Below are positions 1 through 8,833 of a DNA stretch of 64,000 nt, piece after piece. Numbering within the stretch: the first letter of the stretch is position 1; the number at the start of each line of letters is the position of its first letter. The translations under genes were made by a program, and so were the position numbers. Below the pieces are notes generated by a model, which saw nothing but the letters and a program-made list of their open reading frames with translations, searched no databases and was not told the DNA's origin. The stretch is from Flavobacterium frigidimaris. GTDB taxonomy: Bacteria > Bacteroidota > Bacteroidia > Flavobacteriales > Flavobacteriaceae. The DNA lies in NCBI GenBank assembly GCA_900129595.1, contig FQWG01000023.1:1-64000 (forward strand). The letters are read 5' to 3'.

Positions 1-351
1 ACTCTGGGTAATTTGACGAATCGAATGAACGCTATTCTTAAATAACTTATCTAAAATTATATTACCTCTCTTCAATAAACGCTGATCTTTTATATTCCTT
101 AATTGTCTTTCTCTCAAAATTTATTTTTTGCCAAATATAAATATTTGTGTCCAGACGGTAGGTTCCCATCGGGGCTAGGGCAATTGTTTTCATGATTACC
201 TTTATCATAGTATCAATAAAAAAAAATGCTCTGCTTTCATTTATACCGTAACTCCTACATCAGGATTGCAAAATTTGCAATTTTCACCCCATTCAAATAT
301 TTATAAGAAAAAGTTTATATTTGAAAAAAAACATTAAAACAACAATAAAAG
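1..351. other. Intergenic region with a degenerate repeat remnant
   Basis: No convincing gene was found here. Around 150-182 the text TCCCATCGGGGCTAGGGC matches one end of the dispersed element that is better preserved at 15988-16071 and 46234-46320, so this is probably a decayed or truncated copy. A -7-like TATATTTG at 316-323 may drive the small gene that starts at 352, but no matching upstream TTTG was seen at the right distance. Confidence 0.5.
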
Positions 352-528
352 ATGCTTTATCTTGAAGGACTACTAATAATTGGAATTATGGGAGGAATAT
401 TAATTTGGTCTATTTCAAAACGAAAAAAAATGGTTGTACTATTTTTACTACTTATCTTACTACTCTTAATTTTACCCTGGATTCTTTTATTTTTAGCATA
501 TGCAAGTGAGGCTGAATTTCCAGATTGA
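352..528 (+). CDS. Small membrane protein, 58 aa
   Basis: A 58-residue reading frame begins with ATG about 29 bases after a -7-like TATATTTG. The product is almost wholly hydrophobic: a first segment at about residues 3-18, a basic turn (SKRKKM), a second segment at about residues 28-50, then a short acidic tail ending EAEFPD. This is the pattern of a two-helix membrane peptide with the basic loop inside. No family was recognised and no function can be given. Nothing else occupies this stretch. The main doubt is that an AT-rich frame of this size could arise by chance. Confidence 0.5.
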   Translation: MLYLEGLLIIGIMGGILIWSISKRKKMVVLFLLLILLLLILPWILLFLAYASEAEFPD

Positions 529-641
529 ATTTAATTATGATTAAAAATTTGAAATTATATGCTTTTTAAGTTTGAACCTTTTGTATTACTATAATTAGAT
601 TTTTCAGCCAAAACCAATAAACAAATACCTATTATTTAACT

Positions 642-1691
642 ATGAAACAAATTCTATTACTATTCATTTTATCATCAGTAATTGCTTGCCACAATAAAGA
701 ATATCCAGATTTAATAAACAAACAATTAAAATATTCAGACAAAGATTACGACAAAAAACATTTTCAGGACTTCTCGGTTTATGAAGATGTTACCACTAAA
801 GACAATAAAACACCAAAAGCCAAAATAGTTGCAAAAAAGCAATATCCCTGGGAAATATCTATTTCTCAAAAACGTGCAGAGCAAACGATGCACCAAATAG
901 AAAAATCAATAACGGCGGTAACTGACGGTGCATCTGATTACAATAAAGCCCCATCAAGTTCCATTTATTTTTCATCTTTGGTAGATAATTTTTACACAAA
1001 GGAACAATTATCACAATATGAAAAAACAGAAAGTATAACCAGCCAAAGATCTATTTTAGATTATATAAAAGCCACAGTAAAAACATATGATTTAACCAAC
1101 GAAAAAAATGAAAAAGTACAATTAAATCAAAATGAGCTAGGTTTAAATATTGGAGGTTTTGAGGAAAAAAACGAAAAGTTACTCGAACGAATTGCATTTA
1201 GCACAATGGGAATGGGAAATCTAGAATATTTAACACTAAAGGGCTATGTAAATATTGAAATAGAAATTCCTGTTGAATATGGAAAAGTAGAAATTACTAA
1301 TCAAAATATTGGAGATAAAATTAGTATTGGAGGACAAAAAATACAGATTCTGGAATTTGATGCCAACGTAATTCACTATAAATTATCCGATAACAATTCT
1401 AAAAAAATCAGCATTTATATTGACAATTGCAACGGAAATTACGGAAGAGTAGAGATTCCGGAAAATGTTTACAACAAATTCAGAAACAATCAAGGACTAG
1501 ATTATAATTCTTTTTTGAAAAAATATAAAGAATTTGACTTGGATAAAATAGAAAATACAAATCAAGGAGATTATGTTTCAATATTAAAATCAGATGACTG
1601 CCAACTTGAAAAAGTCTTTTTCTATTGTCCTGTAAATTCAAAATTGGTAAAAAAAACAATTCGAGTTCCTGTTAACATACAAATAAAATGA
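642..1691 (+). CDS. Hypothetical lipoprotein, 349 aa
   Basis: The N-terminus is a lipoprotein signal (MKQILLLFILSSVIAC), with Cys16 the likely lipidated residue, so the mature protein should sit in a membrane facing the periplasm or cell surface. The rest is hydrophilic and rich in Lys, Asn and Glu, with no further membrane segment. The middle third (about residues 150-250) alternates short polar strands and may form a beta domain. No enzyme motif or known family was recognised. It is the first of a run of exported hypotheticals that continues to 4473. Confidence 0.75.
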   Translation: MKQILLLFILSSVIACHNKEYPDLINKQLKYSDKDYDKKHFQDFSVYEDVTTKDNKTPKAKIVAKKQYPWEISISQKRAEQTMHQIEKSITAVTDGASDYNKAPSSSIYFSSLVDNFYTKEQLSQYEKTESITSQRSILDYIKATVKTYDLTNEKNEKVQLNQNELGLNIGGFEEKNEKLLERIAFSTMGMGNLEYLTLKGYVNIEIEIPVEYGKVEITNQNIGDKISIGGQKIQILEFDANVIHYKLSDNNSKKISIYIDNCNGNYGRVEIPENVYNKFRNNQGLDYNSFLKKYKEFDLDKIENTNQGDYVSILKSDDCQLEKVFFYCPVNSKLVKKTIRVPVNIQIK

Positions 1692-1824
1692 CAAATATTC
1701 ACTAATTACAACCTTTACACTACCAAGAATGAAGTCTAAAATTCAAAAAAACAGGAGTCCATTTAATTTTATCAACAATGAACATATTTTCTTTAATTTC
1801 ATATAAATCTAATGACAACGAGAA

Positions 1825-2373
1825 ATGAAAATAGTAAAGCAAATTGTTCTTGTTTTAATAGTAATTCTTTTTATAAACTCATCATTTGGGCAGACTTTAA
1901 AAGTGACTGACTTTAGAAAAGCATTTAATTATTACAACCCTACAGAACATAAACAATTATCATTAAAAGGTTTTAAGTTATTGAGCGATACAATTTCAAC
2001 AAACAAAAAGAAATTTGAGTTTTATAAACAAAATACAAATGAAATAATTGAGATAATTTTTAAAGAAAATGGAGAAGGCGGAGAATATTTAAGCATACTT
2101 TATTTTTTGCCAAATGAATTTACTTATAAAAATTTTATCTCAACATTAAAGACATATAAATTCAAGTATAGTAAAAGAAACACACGTTATCAATTACCTA
2201 CAAGCTCATATTCTGGTGAAAACATCTATGTTAATGGTTTAGGACATATTAATAATAAAAAATATTATTTTATAAAATATGATAGTTATAAAGATAAAGC
2301 ATTGTCTGGATTAAGACCTGAAATCAGAAGCAATAAAATTCAAACAGATGACAGCATAATAAAACTAAGATAA
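1825..2373 (+). CDS. Secreted hypothetical protein, 182 aa
   Basis: An N-terminal signal peptide (about residues 1-22, ending SSFGQ) is followed by a soluble, Lys- and Tyr-rich domain of about 160 residues. There is no lipobox Cys, so a periplasmic or secreted soluble protein is inferred. No family or catalytic motif was recognised. It has its own upstream gap of 133 bases and lies in the cluster of exported hypotheticals. Confidence 0.7.
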   Translation: MKIVKQIVLVLIVILFINSSFGQTLKVTDFRKAFNYYNPTEHKQLSLKGFKLLSDTISTNKKKFEFYKQNTNEIIEIIFKENGEGGEYLSILYFLPNEFTYKNFISTLKTYKFKYSKRNTRYQLPTSSYSGENIYVNGLGHINNKKYYFIKYDSYKDKALSGLRPEIRSNKIQTDDSIIKLR

Positions 2374-2446
2374 GATAACGGAAGTTTCTATTTTTGATAA
2401 GAACAAAAATCATCAAATCTCACAAAAACGCAAAATCAGATCTAAA

Positions 2447-3034
2447 ATGAAAAAGACATTCTTACTATTCTTTGTTCTCACTCAAATTACCATTTACGGA
2501 CAAACACAAAAATTAAAAGACACTTTTACCATAACAATCAGAAACGAAGAAGGCGATCTAAATAATGACGGGTTAATTGATAAAGTATTGCTAAAAATGG
2601 ATACGATAAACGAGACACAGCCATTAAAACTAGAAATCTATTTTTTACAAAAAGACAAAAAGTATAAATTGAACGTCTCTACAGAAAAATTAATGCGACC
2701 TCAATATCCAAATGGGAAATACGGTGGCGATCAAATTCCTGATGTTCTTATTGAGGAAGGTTATTTATTCATTGGATCTGAAATTGGTAAAAATCATTTT
2801 TGGCATAAATTCAAATTCAACAATGGATATTTTGAATTACACGAAATAACTAATGTAGTTTGGGATGGCAAGAATACGACCGAAACCGAATTCAATCTTT
2901 TGACAGGAAAAAGAACTGAGATAACTAAACCATTAAGCTCTGAAAAAATCCTGAAACAGACCACTAAAAAAATCATAGTAAAACCACTGCCAAAAATCAA
3001 TGATTTTAGGGCTTTTGACAGTAAACTGAATTAA
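2447..3034 (+). CDS. Secreted protein with a DxNxDG motif, 195 aa
   Basis: A signal peptide (residues 1-18, ending IYGQ) precedes a soluble domain. Near residue 37 it carries GDLNNDGLIDKVLL, which matches the D-x-N-x-D-G-x-x-D calcium-binding loop seen in FG-GAP/VCBS and dockerin-like proteins. The next gene has the same motif in the same context (EGDLNNDGLADIAIVL), so the two look paralogous. Calcium binding is inferred from the motif alone. Gaps of 41 and 3 bases to the two following genes suggest one transcript for all three. Confidence 0.75.
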   Translation: MKKTFLLFFVLTQITIYGQTQKLKDTFTITIRNEEGDLNNDGLIDKVLLKMDTINETQPLKLEIYFLQKDKKYKLNVSTEKLMRPQYPNGKYGGDQIPDVLIEEGYLFIGSEIGKNHFWHKFKFNNGYFELHEITNVVWDGKNTTETEFNLLTGKRTEITKPLSSEKILKQTTKKIIVKPLPKINDFRAFDSKLN

Positions 3035-3075
3035 AACATCTAAGACAATCGAATTTTCTGACCGAAACCTTATAA

Positions 3076-3846
3076 ATGAAAAAACGAATTACCCTAAACC
3101 TCTTAATTCTGCTCGCGATTGCTGTTCAATCCTGCAAGAACACAAAGAAAACAGACGATAAAAACCCCGCAAAAAGCACTGAAGTAACAGATAGCCTTCC
3201 CTATCGTGAATTTGAAGAAGTAAACGGCGAACCAGATCAAAACATTGCTTATGAACCTGAGGTCACTTATCCGAAAACAGGAAAGAAAATTGCAGACTTC
3301 CTTCCCAAAACCGGCATTTATGAAGTTCAATATGAAACAGAAGGAGATCTGAACAATGACGGCTTAGCTGATATTGCCATTGTCCTGAAATACAGGGAAA
3401 ATAATGTTTCTAAAAGACCAATGCTCATCCTTTTGCAAAACGGAGATAAATCATATCGTTTAGACAAAGTTTCAAATATAACGATGCCGGTTGAATACAA
3501 CGAAGCCGATTATAAATTATACGACACCGAAGATATTACTATAGAAAATGGAGGATTGAATATCAACCTCTACAGTATTGGCCCAAGTGGTACTATTTTC
3601 GGTTCATTTAAATATATCGGAAACGATTTTATTCTTGATATGATCGAAGCAGAGTATCGGGGCGCGGGCGGCCATTCAGGACTTTTTTACAATTATGAAG
3701 GTGGAGACATAACAATAAATCAAACCAACACCATGGAAGAAGATCAGCCCGTAACATCAAAAACTACAAAGGCAAAAGTCAAACGTTACTTATTTGAAAA
3801 TACTTCGATTACAGAATTTTTTAATGAAGAGGGTAACACAAAATAA
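3076..3846 (+). CDS. Lipoprotein with a DxNxDG motif, 256 aa
   Basis: The lipobox AVQSC places the lipidated Cys at residue 20, followed by a Lys/Asp/Glu-rich linker. A domain from about residue 80 carries GDLNNDGLADIAIVL, the same calcium-loop-like motif as the preceding protein, followed by a similar pattern of beta strands and a RPMLILLQNGDKSYRL segment. I read the pair as a duplication in which one copy is soluble and the other lipid-anchored. Function is unknown. It ends 3 bases before the next start. Confidence 0.75.
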   Translation: MKKRITLNLLILLAIAVQSCKNTKKTDDKNPAKSTEVTDSLPYREFEEVNGEPDQNIAYEPEVTYPKTGKKIADFLPKTGIYEVQYETEGDLNNDGLADIAIVLKYRENNVSKRPMLILLQNGDKSYRLDKVSNITMPVEYNEADYKLYDTEDITIENGGLNINLYSIGPSGTIFGSFKYIGNDFILDMIEAEYRGAGGHSGLFYNYEGGDITINQTNTMEEDQPVTSKTTKAKVKRYLFENTSITEFFNEEGNTK

Positions 3847-3849
3847 AAA

Positions 3850-4473
3850 ATGAAACTAAAATTAACTTTACTCTTTTCGATTTTGTCGATTTCGCTATTT
3901 GCACAGACCAATTTAGGAATTGGTTTGGTTACCATTAAATTTGATGACAAAACAGTTTTACCTTTTTACACTTCTATTAATGATAAAGAACCGGTAAAAA
4001 CAATTCGGTTTTTTAATGATAAATCGATCAACAGCTGGAACATTAAAGATCTTAAGAATCAGCAAAAATGGTTAAAACCGGAAATACTTTGGCTAGATTA
4101 TAATTACTTCGTTTTTCGATGCGAAGAAAAAGAAAACAACTGGTTTAAAATAATTGTAGACAACGAATCCGGAAAATCACTCTGGATTAAGAAAAGCAAA
4201 AGCACCCTATTTAGAAATTGGGAAAAATTTCTCCAGGATATGTTTAGTGTTCAAAGAAAATCGAAAATGGACAAAATTTATAAGTTACCCAATAAAAATT
4301 CAGGAGCAATTCGATATTCAGGCGAAGATTGTTTTCAGGTCAGATCGATGAAAGGCGATTGGATTGAGGTTTTCACATCTGAATGCGACGACGTAAAAAG
4401 TCAATTAAAATCTGGATGGATAAAATGGAAAGATGGTAATAATTTATTAATAGATTATTTCCCAACAAGTTAG
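3850..4473 (+). CDS. Secreted hypothetical protein, possible SH3-like C-terminus, 207 aa
   Basis: A clear signal peptide (residues 1-19, ending LFAQ) is followed by a soluble protein. The C-terminal 60 residues (CFQVRSMKGDWIEV, then GWIKWKDGNNLLID) have the alternation of Trp and Gly seen in SH3b-type cell-wall-binding domains, but this resemblance is weak. No catalytic motif was seen. It begins 3 bases after the previous stop and is probably co-transcribed with the DxNxDG pair. Confidence 0.7.
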   Translation: MKLKLTLLFSILSISLFAQTNLGIGLVTIKFDDKTVLPFYTSINDKEPVKTIRFFNDKSINSWNIKDLKNQQKWLKPEILWLDYNYFVFRCEEKENNWFKIIVDNESGKSLWIKKSKSTLFRNWEKFLQDMFSVQRKSKMDKIYKLPNKNSGAIRYSGEDCFQVRSMKGDWIEVFTSECDDVKSQLKSGWIKWKDGNNLLIDYFPTS

Positions 4474-4560
4474 GACAATCAGAAAATCAACATAACAATA
4501 ATGTTTAAAATGGCTGCACTATTTTTCAAAATCAAAACTGCTTTTTTTTCATAACTTCGT

Positions 4561-4588
4561 TTTGCGTCCCCTAAATAATTTAGCTTTG
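4561..4588 (+). promoter_or_regulatory. Predicted promoter of the Na+/H+ antiporter gene
   Basis: TTTG at 4561-4564 and TAGCTTTG at 4581-4588 match the Bacteroidota -33 and -7 elements with a 16-base spacer, slightly shorter than usual. The start codon follows 44 bases downstream. Confidence 0.55.
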
Positions 4589-4632
4589 TCAAATCCATAT
4601 TAATTACATTCGCATTTTTCTAAATTCTAAAA

Positions 4633-5907
4633 ATGGAAAACTACAGCATAATCATTTTCATTCTGGCTATTGTCATCGGACTTTCTGCTTTTGCTCACAA
4701 AATAAAACTACCCTACCCAATATTACTTGTTATTGCCGGAATTGCCATTGGTTTTATTCCGTCGATGGGTGAAATAGAGATAAATCCGGAAATTATCTTT
4801 CTACTCTTTCTTCCCCCATTATTGTATGATGCCTCTTTTAATATTTCGCCCAAAGACTTCAAAACTAATATTAATACCATTGGTACTTTAGCCATCTCAT
4901 TGGTTTTCCTGACGACACTTGGGATTGCAGTTGTAGCGCGCTACACTATTCCCGGAATGACGTGGCCTTTGGCATTTGTATTGGGTTCTATTCTGTCAGC
5001 TACTGACGCAGTAGCCGCTATAAGCATTACAAAAGGATTAAATTTATCTCATAAAACCTTAACCATTCTTGAAGGCGAAAGCCTCATAAACGATGCCTCT
5101 GCCCTTGTTGCCTATCGCTTTGCAGTCGCGTCTGTAATGGGATCTGCATTTATAATCTGGAAAGCAACTTTACAATTTATATTATTGCTGGGAGGCGGCT
5201 TTCTGGTAGGTTTTGTAATGGCAAAAATCCTGGCTTTCATACTGAGTAAAGTACATAAAAAGAATGTCGAAGTTACCATCAGTTTCATGCTCCTAATGCC
5301 TTTTGTTACCTATCTTATTGCAGAACATTTACATGTTTCCGGAGTAATAGCAGTAGTTATTTTAGGATTAACAATTGCTCGTTTCAGTAAAAAAATATTT
5401 CCCGAAAGCTTAAAAAACCAATCCAGAAGTCTTTGGGATATCATTATTTTTCTATTAAACGGATTGATCTTTATTCTAATAGGTCTCAACTTTCGTTATA
5501 TATTAAAAGACATTCCTAACGATATGATTTTGCCTTATATAGGTTACGCAGCTATTATCACTATTGTGGCCTTGTTGATTAGAATGGCAAGGATCTTTCT
5601 TCAGAAAATCAACCTGCAAAAAGCATTTCAAAACACTAAACGAAAACGAAAAGTAAGTGAACATGCTCTTTTAGATTTTAACAACAGTATTATTATCAGC
5701 TGGTCAGGAATGCGCGGTATCGTATCATTAGCTATCGCTTTGGGATTACCAAAATTACTTGAAGACGGAACACCTTTTCCGGAACGAACTGTTATTATTT
5801 TTATTTCCGTCGCCGTTGTATTGTTAACACTGATTGGCCAGGGACTCACACTGCCTTTTATTGTCAAAACATTAAATGCCACAAAAGAAGAAGAGCCGCA
5901 ATCTTAA
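4633..5907 (+). CDS. CPA1-family Na+/H+ antiporter (NhaP-like)
   Basis: This 424-residue polytopic membrane protein shows the family signatures of monovalent cation/proton antiporter 1: SATDAVA at 122-128, EGESLINDAS at 148-157 with the ion-binding Asn-Asp pair at 153-154, and SGMRGIVSLA near 358. About 12 hydrophobic segments are visible. It would exchange Na+ (or K+) for H+ across the inner membrane in pH and salt homeostasis. It ends soon after the last helix, so it lacks the long cytoplasmic regulatory tail of many bacterial and eukaryotic relatives. The gene stands alone with its own promoter. Confidence 0.92.
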   Translation: MENYSIIIFILAIVIGLSAFAHKIKLPYPILLVIAGIAIGFIPSMGEIEINPEIIFLLFLPPLLYDASFNISPKDFKTNINTIGTLAISLVFLTTLGIAVVARYTIPGMTWPLAFVLGSILSATDAVAAISITKGLNLSHKTLTILEGESLINDASALVAYRFAVASVMGSAFIIWKATLQFILLLGGGFLVGFVMAKILAFILSKVHKKNVEVTISFMLLMPFVTYLIAEHLHVSGVIAVVILGLTIARFSKKIFPESLKNQSRSLWDIIIFLLNGLIFILIGLNFRYILKDIPNDMILPYIGYAAIITIVALLIRMARIFLQKINLQKAFQNTKRKRKVSEHALLDFNNSIIISWSGMRGIVSLAIALGLPKLLEDGTPFPERTVIIFISVAVVLLTLIGQGLTLPFIVKTLNATKEEEPQS

Positions 5908-6038
5908 TCATGTAATTAAACAATTAGAAATAAATACATTAAAGAATAAATATCTAATAAAGAATATATTTTAACATTTGTAATGTTTTTTCTATATTTT
6001 TACTTTATTAACTACCAACCCAAAAAAACCAATTTTCA

Positions 6039-6701
6039 ATGAATGATAATTTAAAATATGCTACTAAATTATTCGGAAGCGCCACTTTTAGCTTTATTAA
6101 AATAAATATCATCGGGCAATTATTTTTAATCGTTATTTCGATTATTTCCCTTTGTACTATAATTTATCAATCCGGTACAGGAATGGGTCATGCAAACGGT
6201 TCTGCTATTGTACTTTTATTATTCGCCCTACGACCAATCGGATACACATTAACCGTACTGTCTATATTTGCAGTTCCTTTTCTGTTGTTTACCCTTGGAA
6301 ATAAATATATCATCTCAAAAACCATCCATCGATTATTATCTGACAAAGGAGAAGTTTTATTATTCCCGATTATCGATAAAGTACTCAACAAAATCAAATC
6401 AAACCAGCCTGATTTATTGAAAAAAGGAACCGATAAAACGAAACTAAAACTCAAACTTATACAGGAAATAAGAGATTCTAAAGAGAACAAGTGGCTGAAA
6501 AAAATCATCATCTACGGCTTTAAAAAAGTAAATCTCGATGATGTTGATTTCAGGGATGAAAATGTAAGTTTTTCTGAGATTATAAAAAATAAAATCATAG
6601 CCGGCCTAAAAAGTATTTCAAAACCAAGCCGAAACTTCTATTGGATTATTTTAGGTATTGAATTAACGATCATGATTCTGGTTATTTTCCAGGTAATATA
6701 A
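6039..6701 (+). CDS. Hypothetical membrane protein, 220 aa
   Basis: Hydrophobic segments are visible at about residues 20-45, 50-90 and 198-219, with a hydrophilic, Lys-rich middle (about 95-195) that is probably cytoplasmic. No family was recognised. The following gene (156 aa, also membrane) starts 28 bases after this stop, so the two are likely co-transcribed and their products may associate in the inner membrane. Confidence 0.65.
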   Translation: MNDNLKYATKLFGSATFSFIKINIIGQLFLIVISIISLCTIIYQSGTGMGHANGSAIVLLLFALRPIGYTLTVLSIFAVPFLLFTLGNKYIISKTIHRLLSDKGEVLLFPIIDKVLNKIKSNQPDLLKKGTDKTKLKLKLIQEIRDSKENKWLKKIIIYGFKKVNLDDVDFRDENVSFSEIIKNKIIAGLKSISKPSRNFYWIILGIELTIMILVIFQVI

Positions 6702-6729
6702 TGACAACCGAACTTGTAAAATAAACACA

Positions 6730-7200
6730 ATGAATCAAGAATTAGAAAGCCGTTTTGACGAATTTGATAAACCCGCCATCATCAGAAGAAAACTTTTACC
6801 ATGGTGGATTAAAGTTTTCTGCTGGATCTTTATGATTTTAGCCGTTGGTGCAGTCGGTGCACTTATCACGAATCTTTTTATTCCAAATGTCAACGTATCT
6901 CTTTACGGATTTTCGAGTAACACCGCTTATTCCGTAACAGGGCTTTTTATAATTGCAGTAATGCTTTACAAGGGATTTGCCGCTTATTCGCTCTGGTTCG
7001 AGAAACCAAATGCCATAATAATAGCTAAAATAGATGCAATTTGCGGCATTGTAATATGTGTTGCTTCATTTTTTATCCTTCCTCTGACAAGTACAGAAAA
7101 CGGGCATTTTTCCTTGCGATTAGAAATTCTGCTCCTTATCCCCTATTTTATAAAAATCAATAAAATAGAATATGAATGGGATAATCTGGAAAGCCTCTAG
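6730..7200 (+). CDS. Hypothetical membrane protein, 156 aa
   Basis: About four hydrophobic segments (about residues 27-50, 65-82, 98-120 and 132-145) follow a short, charged cytoplasmic N-terminus. No family motif was recognised. It forms a pair with the preceding membrane gene, and its function is unknown. Confidence 0.65.
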   Translation: MNQELESRFDEFDKPAIIRRKLLPWWIKVFCWIFMILAVGAVGALITNLFIPNVNVSLYGFSSNTAYSVTGLFIIAVMLYKGFAAYSLWFEKPNAIIIAKIDAICGIVICVASFFILPLTSTENGHFSLRLEILLLIPYFIKINKIEYEWDNLESL

Positions 7201-7352
7201 AACTGAATTAAAAAGGGAATTGTTAATACTTTCACCTTCGAATATACTTTTTGTGATTTTATTTGTAATTTCGATTTACTATAAATGACTATTTTTTGAA
7301 GTAAATAAGTCTTCAAAGAATATTCTCAATATCATTAAAACGCAAATATCAA

Positions 7353-7790
7353 ATGGCTTCATTTATCAAAGAAATATCTTTTCGCTGGTCTGATCTTGAC
7401 CCTAATTTTCACGTTCGTCATAGTGCATATTACGATTTTGGTGCGCAACACCGTATCGAAATTCTTGAAGAACTGGGCCTAACTCTAAGAGTGATGCAAA
7501 CTCAGGGTTTTGGACCTGTTTTATTTAGAGAAGAATGTGTATTTAGGAAAGAACTAAAACTTTCTGATAAAATATTCCTTCACACCAAAACATCCAAAAT
7601 GAAAGCCGATGCTTCGCGCTGGTCCATCGTTCACGAGTTCAGAAGAGAAGATGATACTCTTTGTGCTGTCATTACCGTTGATGGTGCCTGGATGGATACC
7701 AAACTTCGTAAATTAGCTTCGCCAACTCCTGAAATCGCTATTCAGGCCTTGAGTATTTTTCCAAAAAGTGACGATTTCGTTGGCTTATAA
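7353..7790 (+). CDS. Acyl-CoA thioesterase family protein (4HBT hotdog fold)
   Basis: The 145-residue protein has the length and opening of a 4-hydroxybenzoyl-CoA thioesterase-type hotdog enzyme: SFRWSDLDPNFHVRHSAYYD near residues 9-28 corresponds to the family's R/W-x-D-x-D-x-x-x-H-V/M-x-N-x-x-Y active-site stretch, although the usual Asn after HV is replaced by Arg-His. Hydrolysis of an acyl-CoA in the cytoplasm is likely; the substrate cannot be told from sequence. It is a single gene followed by a strong hairpin. Confidence 0.8.
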   Translation: MASFIKEISFRWSDLDPNFHVRHSAYYDFGAQHRIEILEELGLTLRVMQTQGFGPVLFREECVFRKELKLSDKIFLHTKTSKMKADASRWSIVHEFRREDDTLCAVITVDGAWMDTKLRKLASPTPEIAIQALSIFPKSDDFVGL

Positions 7791-7819
7791 AATAAACTAC
7801 ATTTTACTTAACTTTATGA

Positions 7820-7864
7820 AATCCAAAAAACGATATTTTTAAATATCTGTTTTTTGGATTTTTT
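7820..7864 (+). terminator. Hairpin terminator after the thioesterase gene
   Basis: Arms of about 19 bases (7820-7838 and 7841-7860, one or two mismatches) are followed by a T-rich run. It lies 14 bases before the mscS-like start and so separates the two transcripts. Confidence 0.7.
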
Positions 7865-7878
7865 AAAATTCAAAACTC

Positions 7879-8718
7879 ATGATCGATTACGCAAAAGACT
7901 TCCGGATAATTATCATTATCGCTATAATTGGGTTTGTAACCATTATTCTGGGTGCGGTTACAGACAAAGTACTTCGCTATTTTTTGTATCGAAAATTAAC
8001 GGATAAAGAATATGATGCAACAGGTTTTAGATTTTTAAAACATTTAATTATAACCGTAATTTATATCTTGGGATTCGCCTTTGCCTTAATACAAATTCCT
8101 GAATTCAAAATCATTGGTCATTCTTTTCTGGCCGGTGCCGGAGTAATTTCTCTAGTTGCAGGTTTAGCTTCTCAACAAGCCCTGAGCAATATCGTAAGTG
8201 GAATTTTTCTGGTCATTTTTAAACCTTTCCGAATCAACGATAAAATCACGATCAATAATTTCGTTGGCACAGTCGAAGACATTAACTTAAGACAGGTCGT
8301 TCTTAAAGACGCTGAAAACAACCGAATCATCATACCAAATTCTGTTATTAGCAATCAGATTATTGTAAACACCAATATGCATGACACCAAATGCTGTAAA
8401 ATAATCGAAATTGGCATTGGCTACGAATCTAATATTGAAGAGGCACTGGCCATCATGCAGGAAGAAATCGCCAGACATCCTCTTTTTATAGATACCCGAA
8501 CTGCCGAAAATAAAAAGCAAAAAATGCCTTTGGTTGTCGCCCGTGTTGTTGCCCTGGCAGATTCAAGCGTCACACTAAAAGCCTGGGCCTGGGCAAAAAA
8601 TTCTACAGATGGATTCGTAATGTATTGCGATTTACTGCAAAGTATCAAAAAATGCTTTGACGCGGCTAATATTGATATTCCTTATCCGCAGCAAGTTGTA
8701 ACCTTAAAAAAGCAATAA
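7879..8718 (+). CDS. Small-conductance mechanosensitive channel (MscS family)
   Basis: The 279-residue protein has three N-terminal hydrophobic segments (about 10-30, 55-75 and 85-115). The third runs into the Gly/Ala-rich pore helix (GLASQQALSNIVSGIFL), followed by the beta domain opening PFRINDKITINNFVGTVEDI and a C-terminal mixed alpha/beta domain. These are the order and size of MscS, which releases solutes from the cytoplasm on osmotic downshock. The only candidate leader lies between the preceding hairpin and the start codon. Confidence 0.93.
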   Translation: MIDYAKDFRIIIIIAIIGFVTIILGAVTDKVLRYFLYRKLTDKEYDATGFRFLKHLIITVIYILGFAFALIQIPEFKIIGHSFLAGAGVISLVAGLASQQALSNIVSGIFLVIFKPFRINDKITINNFVGTVEDINLRQVVLKDAENNRIIIPNSVISNQIIVNTNMHDTKCCKIIEIGIGYESNIEEALAIMQEEIARHPLFIDTRTAENKKQKMPLVVARVVALADSSVTLKAWAWAKNSTDGFVMYCDLLQSIKKCFDAANIDIPYPQQVVTLKKQ

Positions 8719-8833
8719 AAACGAACAATAACCTCTTCTTATTATTTTCTGAGAACTTTAAGATTTTATTCTTTGATTTTAAAATCGTTAACTCTAATTT
8801 TATAGTTACTCCTAAACGAAACACATCCAGAAA

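Noticed and set aside
5628..5882. Minus-strand frame of 84 codons
   Set aside because: Antisense to the conserved C-terminal half of the antiporter, with no support of its own.
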